Shown here piece by piece: positions 16,533-25,893 of a stretch of DNA of 38,980 bases; the first letter of the stretch is position 1; every line of letters begins with the position of its first letter. Below the pieces are notes generated by a model that was given only the letters and a program-made list of their open reading frames with translations, was not told the DNA's origin and made no database searches. A program made the position numbers and the translations under genes. The stretch comes from Chloroflexi bacterium OLB14. Its GTDB lineage: Bacteria; Chloroflexota; Anaerolineae; Anaerolineales; Villigracilaceae. The stretch is from the NCBI GenBank assembly GCA_001567105.1, contig LMZR01000052.1, positions 1 through 38,980 on the forward strand, written 5' to 3'.

Positions 16533-17964
16533 CTAATTTGTATCTCGATTATCGGAATGTTTGGTTATCATATGGTGGTTGATCTTTGTTTTGAGAGTGC
16601 AGGCAGGCTGGGAGGTTGCTGTTTTATAATTTATGGTAAAAAGCGGGATAAAAAGTAACCCTACTAGGTAAGCACTGTATTGAAATCGAAAATCCTGCCC
16701 AACGATTGCTAATAATAGTATTGTTGTATGAAGAAAAATAGGTGTAGCTATTAATATGCGATTAAACTTTTTATCTTTTATCATTAAGACTATTGTAGCA
16801 GATAAGAAAATATATAAATATATAGCTGGGCGCCATATAAGCCAGATGACAGAATCATCTACACTTTTTTGAATTAAATTTAACAAAAATTCTTTTAAGA
16901 TTGGCAACTTTGAAATATTTTCAAGCCCAATTTGATTCGGGACAATTGAATTATCGGAATAGAGTAAGGGACCAATCATAACATGCGCATTAGTGTCCCA
17001 AATTTTCCACAATAACGAAGTAACACACATATAATGCGATATTGTAACTCTTGGTGATTTAAGCGTAAGTTGTAAAGCGATGATATAGAGTTCTTTTGAT
17101 TTATTGGTGATTGCCTCAAGGTGTGTGGATGGGTTATATAATGTTGGGGCGGAATCATAGCATGTATAACTCCATTTATCGATTACTGGCCTAATCGGCT
17201 CAATTAATTTTATCTGCTCTTCTGAAAATATTGTATCAGCAGATAAATGAGCAGCGACAATATGGATGGCTGGAATTGCTAGCGGAAAATCTGGACTAGC
17301 CCTAACATTCAAAGTTTGATAAATTAGTGGTTTTATGAAAAGCATCAAAGTTAAAATGATTATTAAAACGCTTGCAATTCTTTTTCTGTGAATTGGATAA
17401 AAAAATGAACAAGGCAATTAAGCTACCGATACCCCCCCCCCCATTATGGCGGAATAAAAATACTAATAAAGTAGTTATTCCAAGTAATAATAGATTCTTG
17501 TTTTGATATAGCCAATTTCCATTCGAATAAACAATGATCAGAAAAATAAATGTTAAGCCTAATAATGCTGTTGAATATGGAATGTCTTTCCAGAGAGTTA
17601 TTACCATTTCCGCGTTTACTGGTGAAACAGCCATAAAAAAACTAATACCCCATAAAATGATCTTAGGTGAGCCAAGTTTTTCAAAATAATATAGAATCCC
17701 TCCACTTAACAATGATAGTATTAGTATTTGTACAATTGCTATTGTGGCAGGAGAAAAATAAACCCTAGTAAGAAACCATAAAAACAATGTGTGAAATACT
17801 GGATGTATATCAACAAATTTCCCAGTTGTTATCTGTGTCCATTGATCGATAGAATCGTTACTCATAATGCCTGGCCAAAAAACTAAGAGCCACAAAGACC
17901 AAATCACTATCATTAAAAATGAATATTTTAATAGCCCAAAGGCATCAGAAAATCTTTTTCCCAT
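16533..17964 (-). CDS. polytopic membrane protein, DUF6020/glycosyltransferase-like, with frameshift and G tract
   Basis: Two overlapping frames join into one protein of about 475 aa. The first starts at ATG 17964 (AAGGA 10 nt upstream): MGKRFSDAFGLLKYS, then LVFWPGIMSNDSIDQWTQ, HPVFHTLFLWFL and LWKDIPYS, with 5-6 helices up to LFRHNGGGG. The second carries on with RIASVLIIILTLMLFIKPL and several more helices. The Asp-rich loop after helix 1 and the WKD and RHNG motifs resemble large membrane glycosyltransferase-like proteins (DUF6020 type); this is a tentative match. The frames join if one base is removed from the T5 run at 17381-17385. RHN-GGGG is encoded by an 11-base G tract. It may act in cell-surface glycan synthesis, next to a UbiA enzyme transcribed divergently. 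Confidence 0.55.
17432..17442 (-). repeat. 11-base homopolymeric G tract within a coding region
   Basis: Eleven C on the plus strand (G11 in the mRNA) inside the membrane-protein gene. With 11 bases the frame stays open (GGGGIGSLIAL); with 10 or 12 a stop is met within five codons. This is the form of a phase-variable contingency tract. Confidence 0.75.
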
Positions 17965-18020
17965 CAAAGATAAATCCTTAAAAAAATTACATAATTATAT
18001 GTTAGGCTTATTGTATCAGG

Positions 18021-18026
18021 TAAAAT
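18021..18026 (+). promoter_or_regulatory. -10 box of the UbiA gene, leaderless arrangement
   Basis: TAAAAT ends 6 bases before ATG 18033, and no Shine-Dalgarno lies between. The -35 region is not clear. Confidence 0.5.
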
Positions 18027-18032
18027 ATCCCT

Positions 18033-18902
18033 ATGCTTTCAGCCTTAATCAAAACCATGCGTCCGCGCCAGTGGACAAAAAATGTTTTCATCTTTGCCGC
18101 GCTTGTATTCGACAAACAATTATTTGTAGTTGAATCATTTACAAGGACATTAGCAGGCGTAATTTTATTTTGTTTAATTTCATCTTGCGTTTACATCTTA
18201 AATGATATTGTGGATGTAGAAGCAGACCGCCAACATCCTGAGAAAAAGAATCGTCCCATTCCATCTGGCAAACTTCCTATCAGTGTTGCGTGGATTTCAT
18301 TAATTGCTTTTGTTGTTTTTGTTTTTGTCAGCGCTTATTTTTTGGATGTGCAATTTATGTGGGTGGTGATTGCATATTTTGTGATGAACATTGCTTATTC
18401 GTTATGGCTCAAACATATTCACATTCTTGATGTATTAATCATCGCCGCAGGTTTTGTGTTGCGCGTTCATGCAGGCGTGACGTTAATTGAAGTGGAAAGA
18501 TTTTCTCCTTGGTTATATGTGTTGATGACTTTGCTTTCATTATTTCTCGGTTTTGGAAAACGGCGCGCCGAATTATCTTTGTTGGCACATGGCGCAGGCT
18601 CGCACCGAAAAGTTTTAGATGGTTACACACTTCCATTGCTTGATCAATACATTATGATTGTTTCAGGCACAACCATTGTGGCTTATGCGTTATATACTTT
18701 TTCCGCGCCGAACTTGCCAGAAAATCATAGCATGATGTTAACCATTCCGTTTGTGGTGTATGCCATTTTTCGTTATCTATATTTAATTCATGTTGAAAAT
18801 GCAGGTGGCACACCCGAAGAAATTTTATTATCAGACCGCCCATTTCAAATCTCGATGACCATGTGGGCAATATCCGTCATCGCCGTTTTTTATTTATCGT
18901 GA
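18033..18902 (+). CDS. UbiA-family prenyltransferase, decaprenyl-phosphate phosphoribosyltransferase-like
   Basis: 289 aa, eight or nine hydrophobic helices. The start MRPRQWTKNVFIFAALVF and the prenyl-phosphate motif NDIVDVEADRQHPEKKNRP (Asn57, Asp58, Asp61, Asp65) are typical of the subgroup that attaches phosphoribose to polyprenyl phosphate. That subgroup supplies the arabinosyl donor lipid in mycobacteria and occurs elsewhere for other glycolipids. It is an integral membrane enzyme. Its stop overlaps the mevalonate kinase start (GTGA), so the prenyl-lipid enzyme and an isoprenoid-precursor enzyme are translationally coupled. Confidence 0.85.
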   Translation: MLSALIKTMRPRQWTKNVFIFAALVFDKQLFVVESFTRTLAGVILFCLISSCVYILNDIVDVEADRQHPEKKNRPIPSGKLPISVAWISLIAFVVFVFVSAYFLDVQFMWVVIAYFVMNIAYSLWLKHIHILDVLIIAAGFVLRVHAGVTLIEVERFSPWLYVLMTLLSLFLGFGKRRAELSLLAHGAGSHRKVLDGYTLPLLDQYIMIVSGTTIVAYALYTFSAPNLPENHSMMLTIPFVVYAIFRYLYLIHVENAGGTPEEILLSDRPFQISMTMWAISVIAVFYLS

Positions 18903-19849
18903 AAACTTCTGCTTCTGGAAAAATAATTTTATTTGGCGAACACGCCGTTGTTTATAACAGACCTGCTTTAGCAGTGCCTGTTAATCAAGTGCAAGTGGAT
19001 GTTGAAATTTTAGATTCAGATTCCGCTGGCGTTTGGATTCATGCGCCCATCATCAACCTGCACGCTGAACTTTCTTCGCTTCCATCTGACCATCCAATTG
19101 GTTCTGTTATTCTGCAAGTTTTTTCTATGCTTCAACAGTCCCCCTCTCTCTCAGGGAGAGGGGCTAGGGGTGAGGGTGGAATCCAAATCAATATTTCTTC
19201 AACAATCCCCGTCGCCAGTGGACTTGGCTCTGGCGCCGCCGTATCCGTTGCATTGATTCGCGCTCTTTCTTCTTTTTTCTTTCTTCCATTAACAGATCAT
19301 CAAATTAATCAAATGGTTTTCGAATCGGAGAAACTTCATCACGGCACACCTTCTGGCATTGATAACACCGTCATCACATTTAACAAACCAGTTTATTTTA
19401 TAAAAGACAAACCGATTGAAACATTTACAGTCGGCAAACCGTTTACGATTGTGATTGCCGATACTGGCATCTCTGCCCCTACAAAAGAATCAGTAGGTGA
19501 TGTGCGCAAGTTATGGCAAAAAGATAAAAATAAATTTGAATCTATCTTCGATGAAATTGGTCAAATTTCTTTAATCGCTCGTCGTGCTATTGAAAGCGGA
19601 AAACCCGAATTGCTTGGCGAATTAATGAATCAAAACCATGAATTGTTACAACAACTAACAGTCTCTTCAACCGAATTGGATAAATTAGTTTTAGCCGCGC
19701 GAAATGCTGGCGCACTCGGAGCCAAACTCAGCGGCGGAGGCAGAGGCGGAAATATGATTGCGTTGGTGAACCAAGCCGAGGCGAGTCAGGTGGCGGAGTC
19801 TTTAATCAAATCAGGCGCGAAGAATACAATCATCACAGAAATAAAATAA
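18899..19849 (+). CDS. mvk: mevalonate kinase
   Basis: 316 aa. The start is GTG 18899, overlapping the UbiA stop by 4 nt; the frame is open further upstream only inside UbiA. It phosphorylates mevalonate with ATP in the mevalonate route to isoprenoids. GHMP signatures: TSASGKIILFGEHAVVYNRP at the N-terminus, the ATP loop PVASGLGSGAAVS (about 104-116), and the C-terminal AKLSGGGRGGNMIAL. Residues about 81-94 (SPSLSGRGARGEGG) are encoded by a dispersed palindromic repeat and look like an in-frame insertion between a helix and the strand IQINISS. No other mevalonate-pathway gene is in the window. Confidence 0.9.
   Translation: MKTSASGKIILFGEHAVVYNRPALAVPVNQVQVDVEILDSDSAGVWIHAPIINLHAELSSLPSDHPIGSVILQVFSMLQQSPSLSGRGARGEGGIQINISSTIPVASGLGSGAAVSVALIRALSSFFFLPLTDHQINQMVFESEKLHHGTPSGIDNTVITFNKPVYFIKDKPIETFTVGKPFTIVIADTGISAPTKESVGDVRKLWQKDKNKFESIFDEIGQISLIARRAIESGKPELLGELMNQNHELLQQLTVSSTELDKLVLAARNAGALGAKLSGGGRGGNMIALVNQAEASQVAESLIKSGAKNTIITEIK
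19141..19175. repeat. palindromic repeat inside mevalonate kinase
   Basis: CCCCTCTC...GAGAGGGG followed by CTAGGGGTGAGGG. The same element, with small differences, lies at 24461-24494 just before thrS in the same orientation. In this place it is translated in frame. Confidence 0.75.
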
Positions 19850-19865
19850 TAATTTTTTATACTAG

Positions 19866-19952
19866 GGGCAACTCATCCATGCAGTTAAGTATCACAAGGA
19901 AAGAAATTATCTTAATCATTAATCATCAAACTTAAGGGAATGCGGGTTGCCC
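19866..19952. repeat. weak palindromic element in the 235-bp gap before the beta-propeller gene
   Basis: GGGCAAC (19866-19872) and GTTGCCC (19946-19952) are inverted, with ATGCA/TGCG pieces inside. The rest of the gap (19850-20084) is AT-rich, with no open frame or tRNA. Similar GGGGCGACCC/GGGTCGCCCC arms occur at 30100-30157. Confidence 0.4.
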
Positions 19953-20084
19953 TTGCTGTTTTGCAAAGCAATAGAAAAAATATAATTATCAAAAAAATTA
20001 AATAATAATTTTCTAATCTTCCTTGTAGGGTAATCGTCGGGGAAAATTAATCTTTATTTTGTATGATGCAAATTAGGAGATTGT

Positions 20085-22551
20085 ATGAAAGCAAAAAAAC
20101 TGACAACACCGCTCATCATCTTATTTGTTTTAATGCTAAGTGCTTTTGGTGCTTATGCAATAGGCAAGGCAATAACACAAAGCCAAGAACCGCATTATCA
20201 ATTTGTAACTTCCTATCAAACTTACCCCGACCCGCAACCCGCACCTACAACTGTTGATTCAATTGTAGAAGTTGCAGGTCACATCACCGCCTTTGATATA
20301 GACTCAACTTCTGAAAGAATAGCAATTGCTACTTCAAAGAATATTCAAATTTATAACTTAAAAACTTTAGCACAAGTTTACACCTTGCCCATGCTAGCGG
20401 ATGTGTATCAAATTCAATTTTCACCTGATGGGAAAAGATTAGCAATTTCTGCCAGTGAATTTGAAACGATGAATAATCGTATTGTGCATATCCTTGTATA
20501 TGATACAACTTCATGGGATGCTATTTACGATGTCAAAAGTGGTGGAAGTGATTGGCTTGAGCCAAGTGCTTTAGCATGGCATCCTGATAGTAATCGTTTG
20601 GCTTTGGTTCAACCTTTTTATGTTTTATCTGTTATTGATGTTTCCACTGGTGAAGCACTTGAAACGCAAAGTGATGAAATCTTTTTCCCGCGCACGTTTG
20701 CATGGTCACCTGATGGCAAACGCCTTATCTCTAATGGAGATTGGGGACAAACTTTAAGACGTTGGAATATTGAAACAAATCAGACAGTGCGTTTGTTTGA
20801 TAAAAAAGTTGGTGGCGCTCAAAACATTGTTTGGTCTCCAAACGGCGAACAAATTGCCGTAGGATATTATGGAGGAGATGTCTGTTTATGGAACGCATCG
20901 AACAATCAATGCGAAGGCATGATTCACGCTCACTTCAACTCAGTGGATGGTTTAGATTGGTCTCCCAACGGGCAACAAATCGCCACAGCCAGCGGCGCGA
21001 TTCGTGTGTGGGATGCGAAAACTGGTGAACTGCAAAACGGTTTCGGCTTTTATGATGGGCTGATATATAGCAATCTGCAATGGATTAACGACACAACAAT
21101 TGCAACTTTAGAAAGTAGTTACACTCTTAATATCCGCTCGGCTATTCGTTTATGGGACGCGAAAACAAGCGCTGTAAAACTTACCTTTCAAGGCTGGAAC
21201 GATGTAAAAAGTATTAATAGTGATGGCATTGCTTTACATTTAGATGATATACAAATTTCAAAAGACCAAACCATATTACAAGTATCGCTTCGGATGAATG
21301 AACCAAATACAAATATTGCTGGTCAATGGAATATCACACTGACAGATAGCGATGGACTTGCTTATCCTTTAACTGATATAACATCGCCTGATTCGGATCA
21401 AGCACAGACGCATATTTATCGAACGGTTCCTATTTTGGAAGGAAAACGCCTCATCCTTAATTTGGTTGGGTTGCCCGACCCCAGCCTTTTGCCTATCTTG
21501 AGAGACATCCCCAACGCGCCTATTGCACTTGTGGTTGACCCTAACCTGCTGACAGAAAACAAACCCCTCGTTCTTAATCAAGATGTAGATGCAGACGGTT
21601 ATATTATTAAACTTAAATCTATTACAAAAAATTTCATCTACTTCTCTAGCCTTTGAATTTTATACAGACGGTTTCTATACTGGGGCAATGTTGCAATCTC
21701 CATTAGCCAGCGGAGCAGAATCAAAACCTGCTGATGGAAATACATTTACCAGTTTGTTAACTTTTGAATCCATTCCAAGCGAACCTTTTGAAGTTAATAT
21801 TTGGAGAATTTCCTATAACACATTTGGCGCATGGCAACTAGTATTTGATGCAACAAAATCTATGAATGCCGATTTACCAAGCCTTGAAACGTCCGATATA
21901 TTAACTCCATATCCGTTGCCAACCTACACAACACAAGATCCGATTTTCTTGGAAGTTAAAACACTGTTAGATAAATTTAATGCTTCAGTTTTACAAAACG
22001 AAGCGGGTTGGGTTCATGTAGTTAACGAAATTACCACCGAATCATTTAACTCAGGTCAAAGTTATCCACCTACATATTATCAAGAAGAAATTTGGTACGA
22101 AGTGGACGCACAAGGCTGGGTCACGCGAAGTTTAACCACACATTGGGGAAAAGATAAAAACATATTGCAACAATCCGTTTCGGTTGGAACACATAACCTC
22201 AACCTAACATACGGCGAAGCAAATGAATTCCCAACTTATCAACTATCGTTTACTTCATTTCTAACTGATTTAGATAATGCCTTCCAAAATGGAAGCGAAG
22301 TAACAAGCGAGCAAACTACTTGCGAAAACGGCTCAGATTGTTTGTTGGTTACCATAAAAGATACAATTATCTTACGCGCATGGTTCAACTTACAAACGGG
22401 TCAGGAAGTAAAGTTTCAAATTTCTCAAAAAACTGCAGATGGCACTGAAGAAATTCTAAATACCTATAACTTCTTAACTGTGGAGAAAACCTCCCCACCT
22501 CCTCAAGAAGTTTTGGATATTTTTGAAAAAGTTTTGTTCCAGAATCCATAA
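20085..22551 (+). CDS. WD40-like beta-propeller protein with C-terminal domain, interrupted by a +1 frameshift
   Basis: The start ATG 20085 has AGGAG 6 nt upstream. The N-terminus (KAKKLTTPLIILFVLML) is a signal peptide or anchor, so the protein is extracytoplasmic. Residues about 60-360 hold propeller blades with repeated WSPDGKRL, WSPNGEQIAVGYYGG and WDAKTGE motifs. A second half reads FEFYTDGFYTGAMLQSPLA and later DKFNASVLQNEAGWVHVV, with no family I recognise. The frames join if one A is dropped from the A6 run at 21626-21631, giving about 820 aa. Two Cys (TTCENGSDC) lie near the end. It probably binds proteins or glycans at the cell surface; the function is unknown. Confidence 0.65.
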
Positions 22552-22574
22552 ATTGAAGATAATAATCTAAAATA

Positions 22575-22606
22575 GAAACAGGAGAGCCTTAAGACTCTCC
22601 TGTTTC
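22575..22606. terminator. bidirectional terminator between the propeller gene and thrS
   Basis: GAAACAGGAGAGCCTT and AAGACTCTCCTGTTTC form a 16-bp stem with one mismatch and no loop bases between. T-rich sequence follows on the plus side. The flanking genes are convergent. Confidence 0.75.
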
Positions 22607-22628
22607 TTTCTTCTTTCCTCTTTCTTCC

Positions 22629-24438
22629 TTACAACTCACTCGCTCTTCTACTAATCCTATCTTTTGCTCTTTCAACAAACTCGCCGAGTGAAATATTATT
22701 TTGTTGGCTTCCATCTCGCACGCGCAAAGAAATTTGTTCGGCTTTCATTTCATTATCACCGACCACAATCATATACGGCACTTTCATCATTTGCGCTTGA
22801 CGAATTTTTGCATTCATACGTTGAGATGATAAATCAGCACTCGCGCGAATTCCTTCTGCCTTTAATTGTTGCGCAATTTTTTCAGCATAATCATTTTGTG
22901 CATCTGTAATTGAAATCACACGCACCTGCTCAGGTGATAACCAAACAGGGAAGTTGCCCGCATAATGTTCAAGCAAAAACCCGATCATACGTTCATGTGT
23001 GCCAAGTGGTGCGCGATGGATACACAAAGGCATTTCATCATTACCATCTTTGTTCGTGAATTTCAAATCAAACCGCGCAGGCTGAGCAAAGTCCACCTGA
23101 TTTGTGGCGAGTGTAAACTCGCGCCCAATAGCAGACCAAATTTGCACATCAATCTTTGGACCATAAAATGCGGCTTCATCTTCCACTTCTACAAATGGTA
23201 CATTTCCATTTATCATCGCACGGCGCACCATTTCTTCTGTCTTTTCCCATAAACGCACATTATCTACATATTTTTTGCCTAAACCTTCTTTACTATGTTT
23301 TGAGAAGCGCATTACAAATTTTTCTATGCCAAGCAATTCAAAATGTTTTCTATATAAATCAACCACCCCAAGAAATTCTTTTTCGAATTGTTCTTCCATT
23401 ACATAGATATGTGCATCATTCATCTGCATGGAACGCACACGCATTAAACCAAATAACTCGCCAGATTTTTCATAGCGATAGCACAATCCATATTCTGCTA
23501 ACCGCACAGGTAACTCACGATATGAACGTCCTTTTGAACCAAAAATTTTATGGTGCATGGGGCAGTTCATCGGCTTGACGTAATACTTCACACCTTCCAA
23601 TTCCATCGGCGGATACATACTCTCTGCATAATATGGCAAGTGACCAGAATGAATGAATAAATCTTCTTTAGATACACTCGGCGTCTTTACACGAGAATAG
23701 CCTGCCGCTTCTTCCGTTTCTTTAGCAAGTTTTTCCAACTCTTCAATGATGATGCCACCATTTGGCAACCATAACGGCAAGCCAGGTCCCACTTCATCAT
23801 CAAAGATAAAAATTTCTAACTCTTTGCCAAGTTTGCGATGGTCACGTTTTTTTGCTTCTTCCAGTTGATGTAAATATTCTTCCAACTGTTTTTTACTTTC
23901 CCAAGCCGTGCCATAAATGCGTTGCAATTGTTTATTGTTTTCATCACCACGCCAATACGCACCCGCAATAGACATCAACTTGAAAGCATCTTGCTTAATC
24001 TCTTTTGTATTTTCTACATGCGGACCACGACATAAATCTGTAAACGTATCATGCTGATAAATTGAAATCTCAGGCTTTTCTTTAAGCGGATTTCCATATT
24101 CATCCAATCCACCTTTTTCAAGCCCTTCGATTAATTCCAACTTATACGGCTGATTTGCAAAAATCTTTTTCGCTTCATCCGCGCTGACAACTGTTTTTTT
24201 GAAATCATGTTTGCCTTGTACTATCTGACGCATTCTTTTTTCAATGGCTTGCAAATCTTCGGGCGTTAAATTGCGTGGCAAATCGAAATCATAATAAAAC
24301 CCATTTTCGACAGGCGGACCAATCGTCACCTTGCCATCAGGGAACATCTCCATCACCGCTTGCGCCATCACATGTGCCGCAGAGTGACGAATTTTTATAC
24401 AAATACGAATCCTCATATTTTTCTTGTTGATTTAACAT
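22629..24438 (-). CDS. thrS: threonyl-tRNA synthetase without TGS domain, apparent +1 frameshift near the start
   Basis: The class II synthetase charges tRNA-Thr. The likely start is ATG 24438 (MLNQQEKYEDSYLYK), 8 nt after AAAGGA. The next residues IRHSAAHVMAQAV lie one frame over, past a T5 run at 24392-24396. The frame from ATG 24416 skips the break but has no ribosome site. The protein is about 602 aa and lacks the usual N-terminal TGS domain. It keeps the editing-domain zinc residues (HSAAH, CRGPH), catalytic Cys/His (NCPMHH) and motif 3 HRAPLGTHERM. Motif 2 reads MNDAHIY where many bacterial enzymes have QDDAHIF. A T-box leader controls it. Confidence 0.88.
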
Positions 24439-24460
24439 TTTCATAATCCTTTCTTTAGTT

Positions 24461-24494
24461 CCCCTCTCCTTTAGGAGAGGGGTTAGGGGTGAGG
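24461..24494. repeat. palindromic repeat in the thrS 5' untranslated region
   Basis: CCCCTCTCC-TTTA-GGAGAGGGG followed by TTAGGGGTGAGG. It lies between the T-box terminator and the thrS ribosome site, and matches the element inside mevalonate kinase (19141-19175). Confidence 0.75.
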
Positions 24495-24568
24495 TCAAAA
24501 TAAAAAAAACTCTCATCCACAACGGGACGAGAGTTTGTACTCACGCGGTTCCACCCGATTTACTTTAT

Positions 24569-24616
24569 GGTGGTCGAGTAGTCGCGCTCTTGTATTTTGC
24601 GACATATTGAGACCAC
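24569..24616. repeat. palindromic repeat inside the T-box leader
   Basis: It starts GGTGGTCGAGTAGTC and ends GACATATTGAGACCAC. The first 15 bases are identical to the copy inside the glycosyltransferase gene (32343-32388), and 14 of the last 16 match. It folds as a hairpin just upstream of the antiterminator. Confidence 0.8.
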
Positions 24617-24667
24617 ATCTAAAAGTATCTCTTAAGCCTCTAACGGAGCAACCCGTTTCACTTACTA

Positions 24668-24694
24668 ACTGATCACTGTTTACTGATCACTGTT
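24668..24694. repeat. tandem 13-bp repeat in the T-box leader
   Basis: ACTGATCACTGTT occurs twice (24668-24680 and 24682-24694). Each copy holds the palindrome TGATCA. Confidence 0.75.
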
Positions 24695-24769
24695 CTGTTT
24701 CACACTCGCAAGTGGTTTTCTGTAAAACTTATCAGGAAGAAACTCTCAACAACTGTTCTTCTCTCTGTC

Positions 24770-24799
24770 AGAATATTTTTACATACTCGTCTTGGTCAA
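24770..24799 (-). promoter_or_regulatory. promoter of the thrS T-box leader
   Basis: On the minus strand TTGACC (24799-24794), 18-bp spacer, TATTCT (24775-24770). A start near 24763 would place the whole T-box in the leader. It lies between tRNA-Val and thrS. Confidence 0.6.
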
Positions 24800-24832
24800 C
24801 GCATTTACTTGTGTACTTGTTTACCTACACAG

Positions 24833-24906
24833 TGGACGGAATAGGGCTCGAACCTACGACCTCACGCATGTCAAGCGTGTGCTCTAACCAACTGAGCTAT
24901 CCGTCC
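24833..24906 (-). tRNA. tRNA-Val (anticodon GAC)
   Basis: Acceptor GGACGGA/TCCGTCC, D stem GCTC/GAGC, anticodon stem CACGC/GCGTG, loop TTGACAT with anticodon GAC (codon GTC), T arm GTAGG-TTCGAGC-CCTAT, discriminator A, no encoded CCA. It sits just upstream of the thrS leader promoter on the same strand. Confidence 0.95.
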
Positions 24907-24955
24907 AAGAGACCGACATTATAACGACTGTCCCAAAAATTGACAATGCCTGCGG

Positions 24956-24961
24956 TATAAT
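24956..24961 (+). promoter_or_regulatory. -10 box of the sortase gene, leaderless arrangement
   Basis: TATAAT ends 9 bases before ATG 24971 and no Shine-Dalgarno is present. A TTGACA at 24940-24945 is only 10 bp away, too close to be its -35. Confidence 0.55.
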
Positions 24962-24970
24962 CGCCACGCC

Positions 24971-25882
24971 ATGGCGAGAAAAAAAATCCCCGAAGAATTA
25001 TCTGTCGAAGAGCTACGCAAACTCCTCGTCGAGAAAAGACGCGGTGCGCGTAAAGAAAGACTCGAACACTATCGCAAAACTGGACGAGTCGTATCCATCG
25101 CTCCAGATTTAGATGAAGACTCAGCGCATCAATCCGCGCCGATAATTGATACTGCTCCATCAGCCGAATCCTCCCCCGAACCTGTGACTGTGAATCCGCG
25201 CCGCAAATTTTTAGATAGATTTTTACTAGGCGTAGAAATTTTAGCAGTGATTGGATTAGTAGCTATCATCTTAAATGGGGTTGGTTTATTGCGAACATTA
25301 AACAACGAAGTGATTGCCGCATTAAACCCTGAAACGCCAACGCCCACACCTTTGGTCATGGCAGTTGTTTTACCTTCAGGTCACACACCACCAGATGCAA
25401 ATGGCAACACCAAACCTAATGATGCCGAAATTCCATCTCATTTATTACCGATGGTGCAATCATTATCCAACATCCCTGTGCCAACCGCCGCACCAGACCA
25501 AGCCGTGCGGATTCAAATCCCTGCCATTAATGTAGATGCACCTGTTGTACAAGGTGATGGTTGGGAACAATTAAAAAAAGGCGTTGGTCAATACATTGGT
25601 TCTGCCGCGCCAGGGCGTGATGGCAACACAGTTCTCTCAGCACATAATGACGTCTATGGCGAAATATTTAGATATTTAGATCGCCTCGTACCAGGTGACC
25701 AAATTATTGTTTACACACAACAACGTCAATTTGTTTATATTGTAGATAGAACCGTATTAGTAGAACCCATAGCAGTAGAAGTGATGTCACCTACCAGTTC
25801 ACCAACCGTAACTTTAATTTCGTGTTACCCTTATCTAGTCAATGACCAACGCATCGTTGTCTTTGCAAAATTACAAAATTAA
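24971..25882 (+). CDS. sortase family transpeptidase with long cytoplasmic N-terminal arm
   Basis: 303 aa. Residues 1-85 are charged and cytoplasmic, with 86-108 as a membrane anchor (ILAVIGLVAIILNGVGLL). A Pro/Thr linker is followed by the sortase barrel from about 178. Catalytic residues are His225 (SAHNDVYGEIF), Cys285 (TLISCYPY) and Arg294 (NDQRIVVF). The class D/E-like layout suits anchoring or linking of surface proteins, but no LPxTG-type substrate is visible in the window. It is probably leaderless. A 55-aa membrane protein gene follows after a compact set of hairpins. Confidence 0.85.
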   Translation: MARKKIPEELSVEELRKLLVEKRRGARKERLEHYRKTGRVVSIAPDLDEDSAHQSAPIIDTAPSAESSPEPVTVNPRRKFLDRFLLGVEILAVIGLVAIILNGVGLLRTLNNEVIAALNPETPTPTPLVMAVVLPSGHTPPDANGNTKPNDAEIPSHLLPMVQSLSNIPVPTAAPDQAVRIQIPAINVDAPVVQGDGWEQLKKGVGQYIGSAAPGRDGNTVLSAHNDVYGEIFRYLDRLVPGDQIIVYTQQRQFVYIVDRTVLVEPIAVEVMSPTSSPTVTLISCYPYLVNDQRIVVFAKLQN

Positions 25883-25893
25883 AACTTTGCTCA

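Larger units (their letters stand above)
24502..24763 (-). promoter_or_regulatory. T-box riboswitch controlling thrS
   Basis: On the minus strand GGGTGGAACCGCGTGA (24556-24541) is the T-box antiterminator core. It is followed by the terminator hairpin ACTCTCGTCCCG...GATGAGAGT and T8 (24534-24502). Pairing of TGGA with the tRNA 3' end would read an uncharged tRNA ending in UCCA. A candidate Thr specifier is ACC at 24716-24714, in the context GAAAACCAC after GAGAG. Stem I looks short and I could not fold it fully. Two dispersed repeats (24569-24616 and 24668-24694) lie between stem I and the antiterminator. Confidence 0.85.

Noticed and set aside
17432..17442. The G tract as the cause of the frame change in the membrane-protein gene
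   Set aside because: Both other frames stop within five codons after the tract, so the frame change must occur later, at the T5 run 17381-17385.
24940..24961. TTGACA plus TATAAT as a full promoter for the sortase gene
   Set aside because: The spacer is only 10 bp, too short for a sigma-70 promoter; only the -10 box is accepted.
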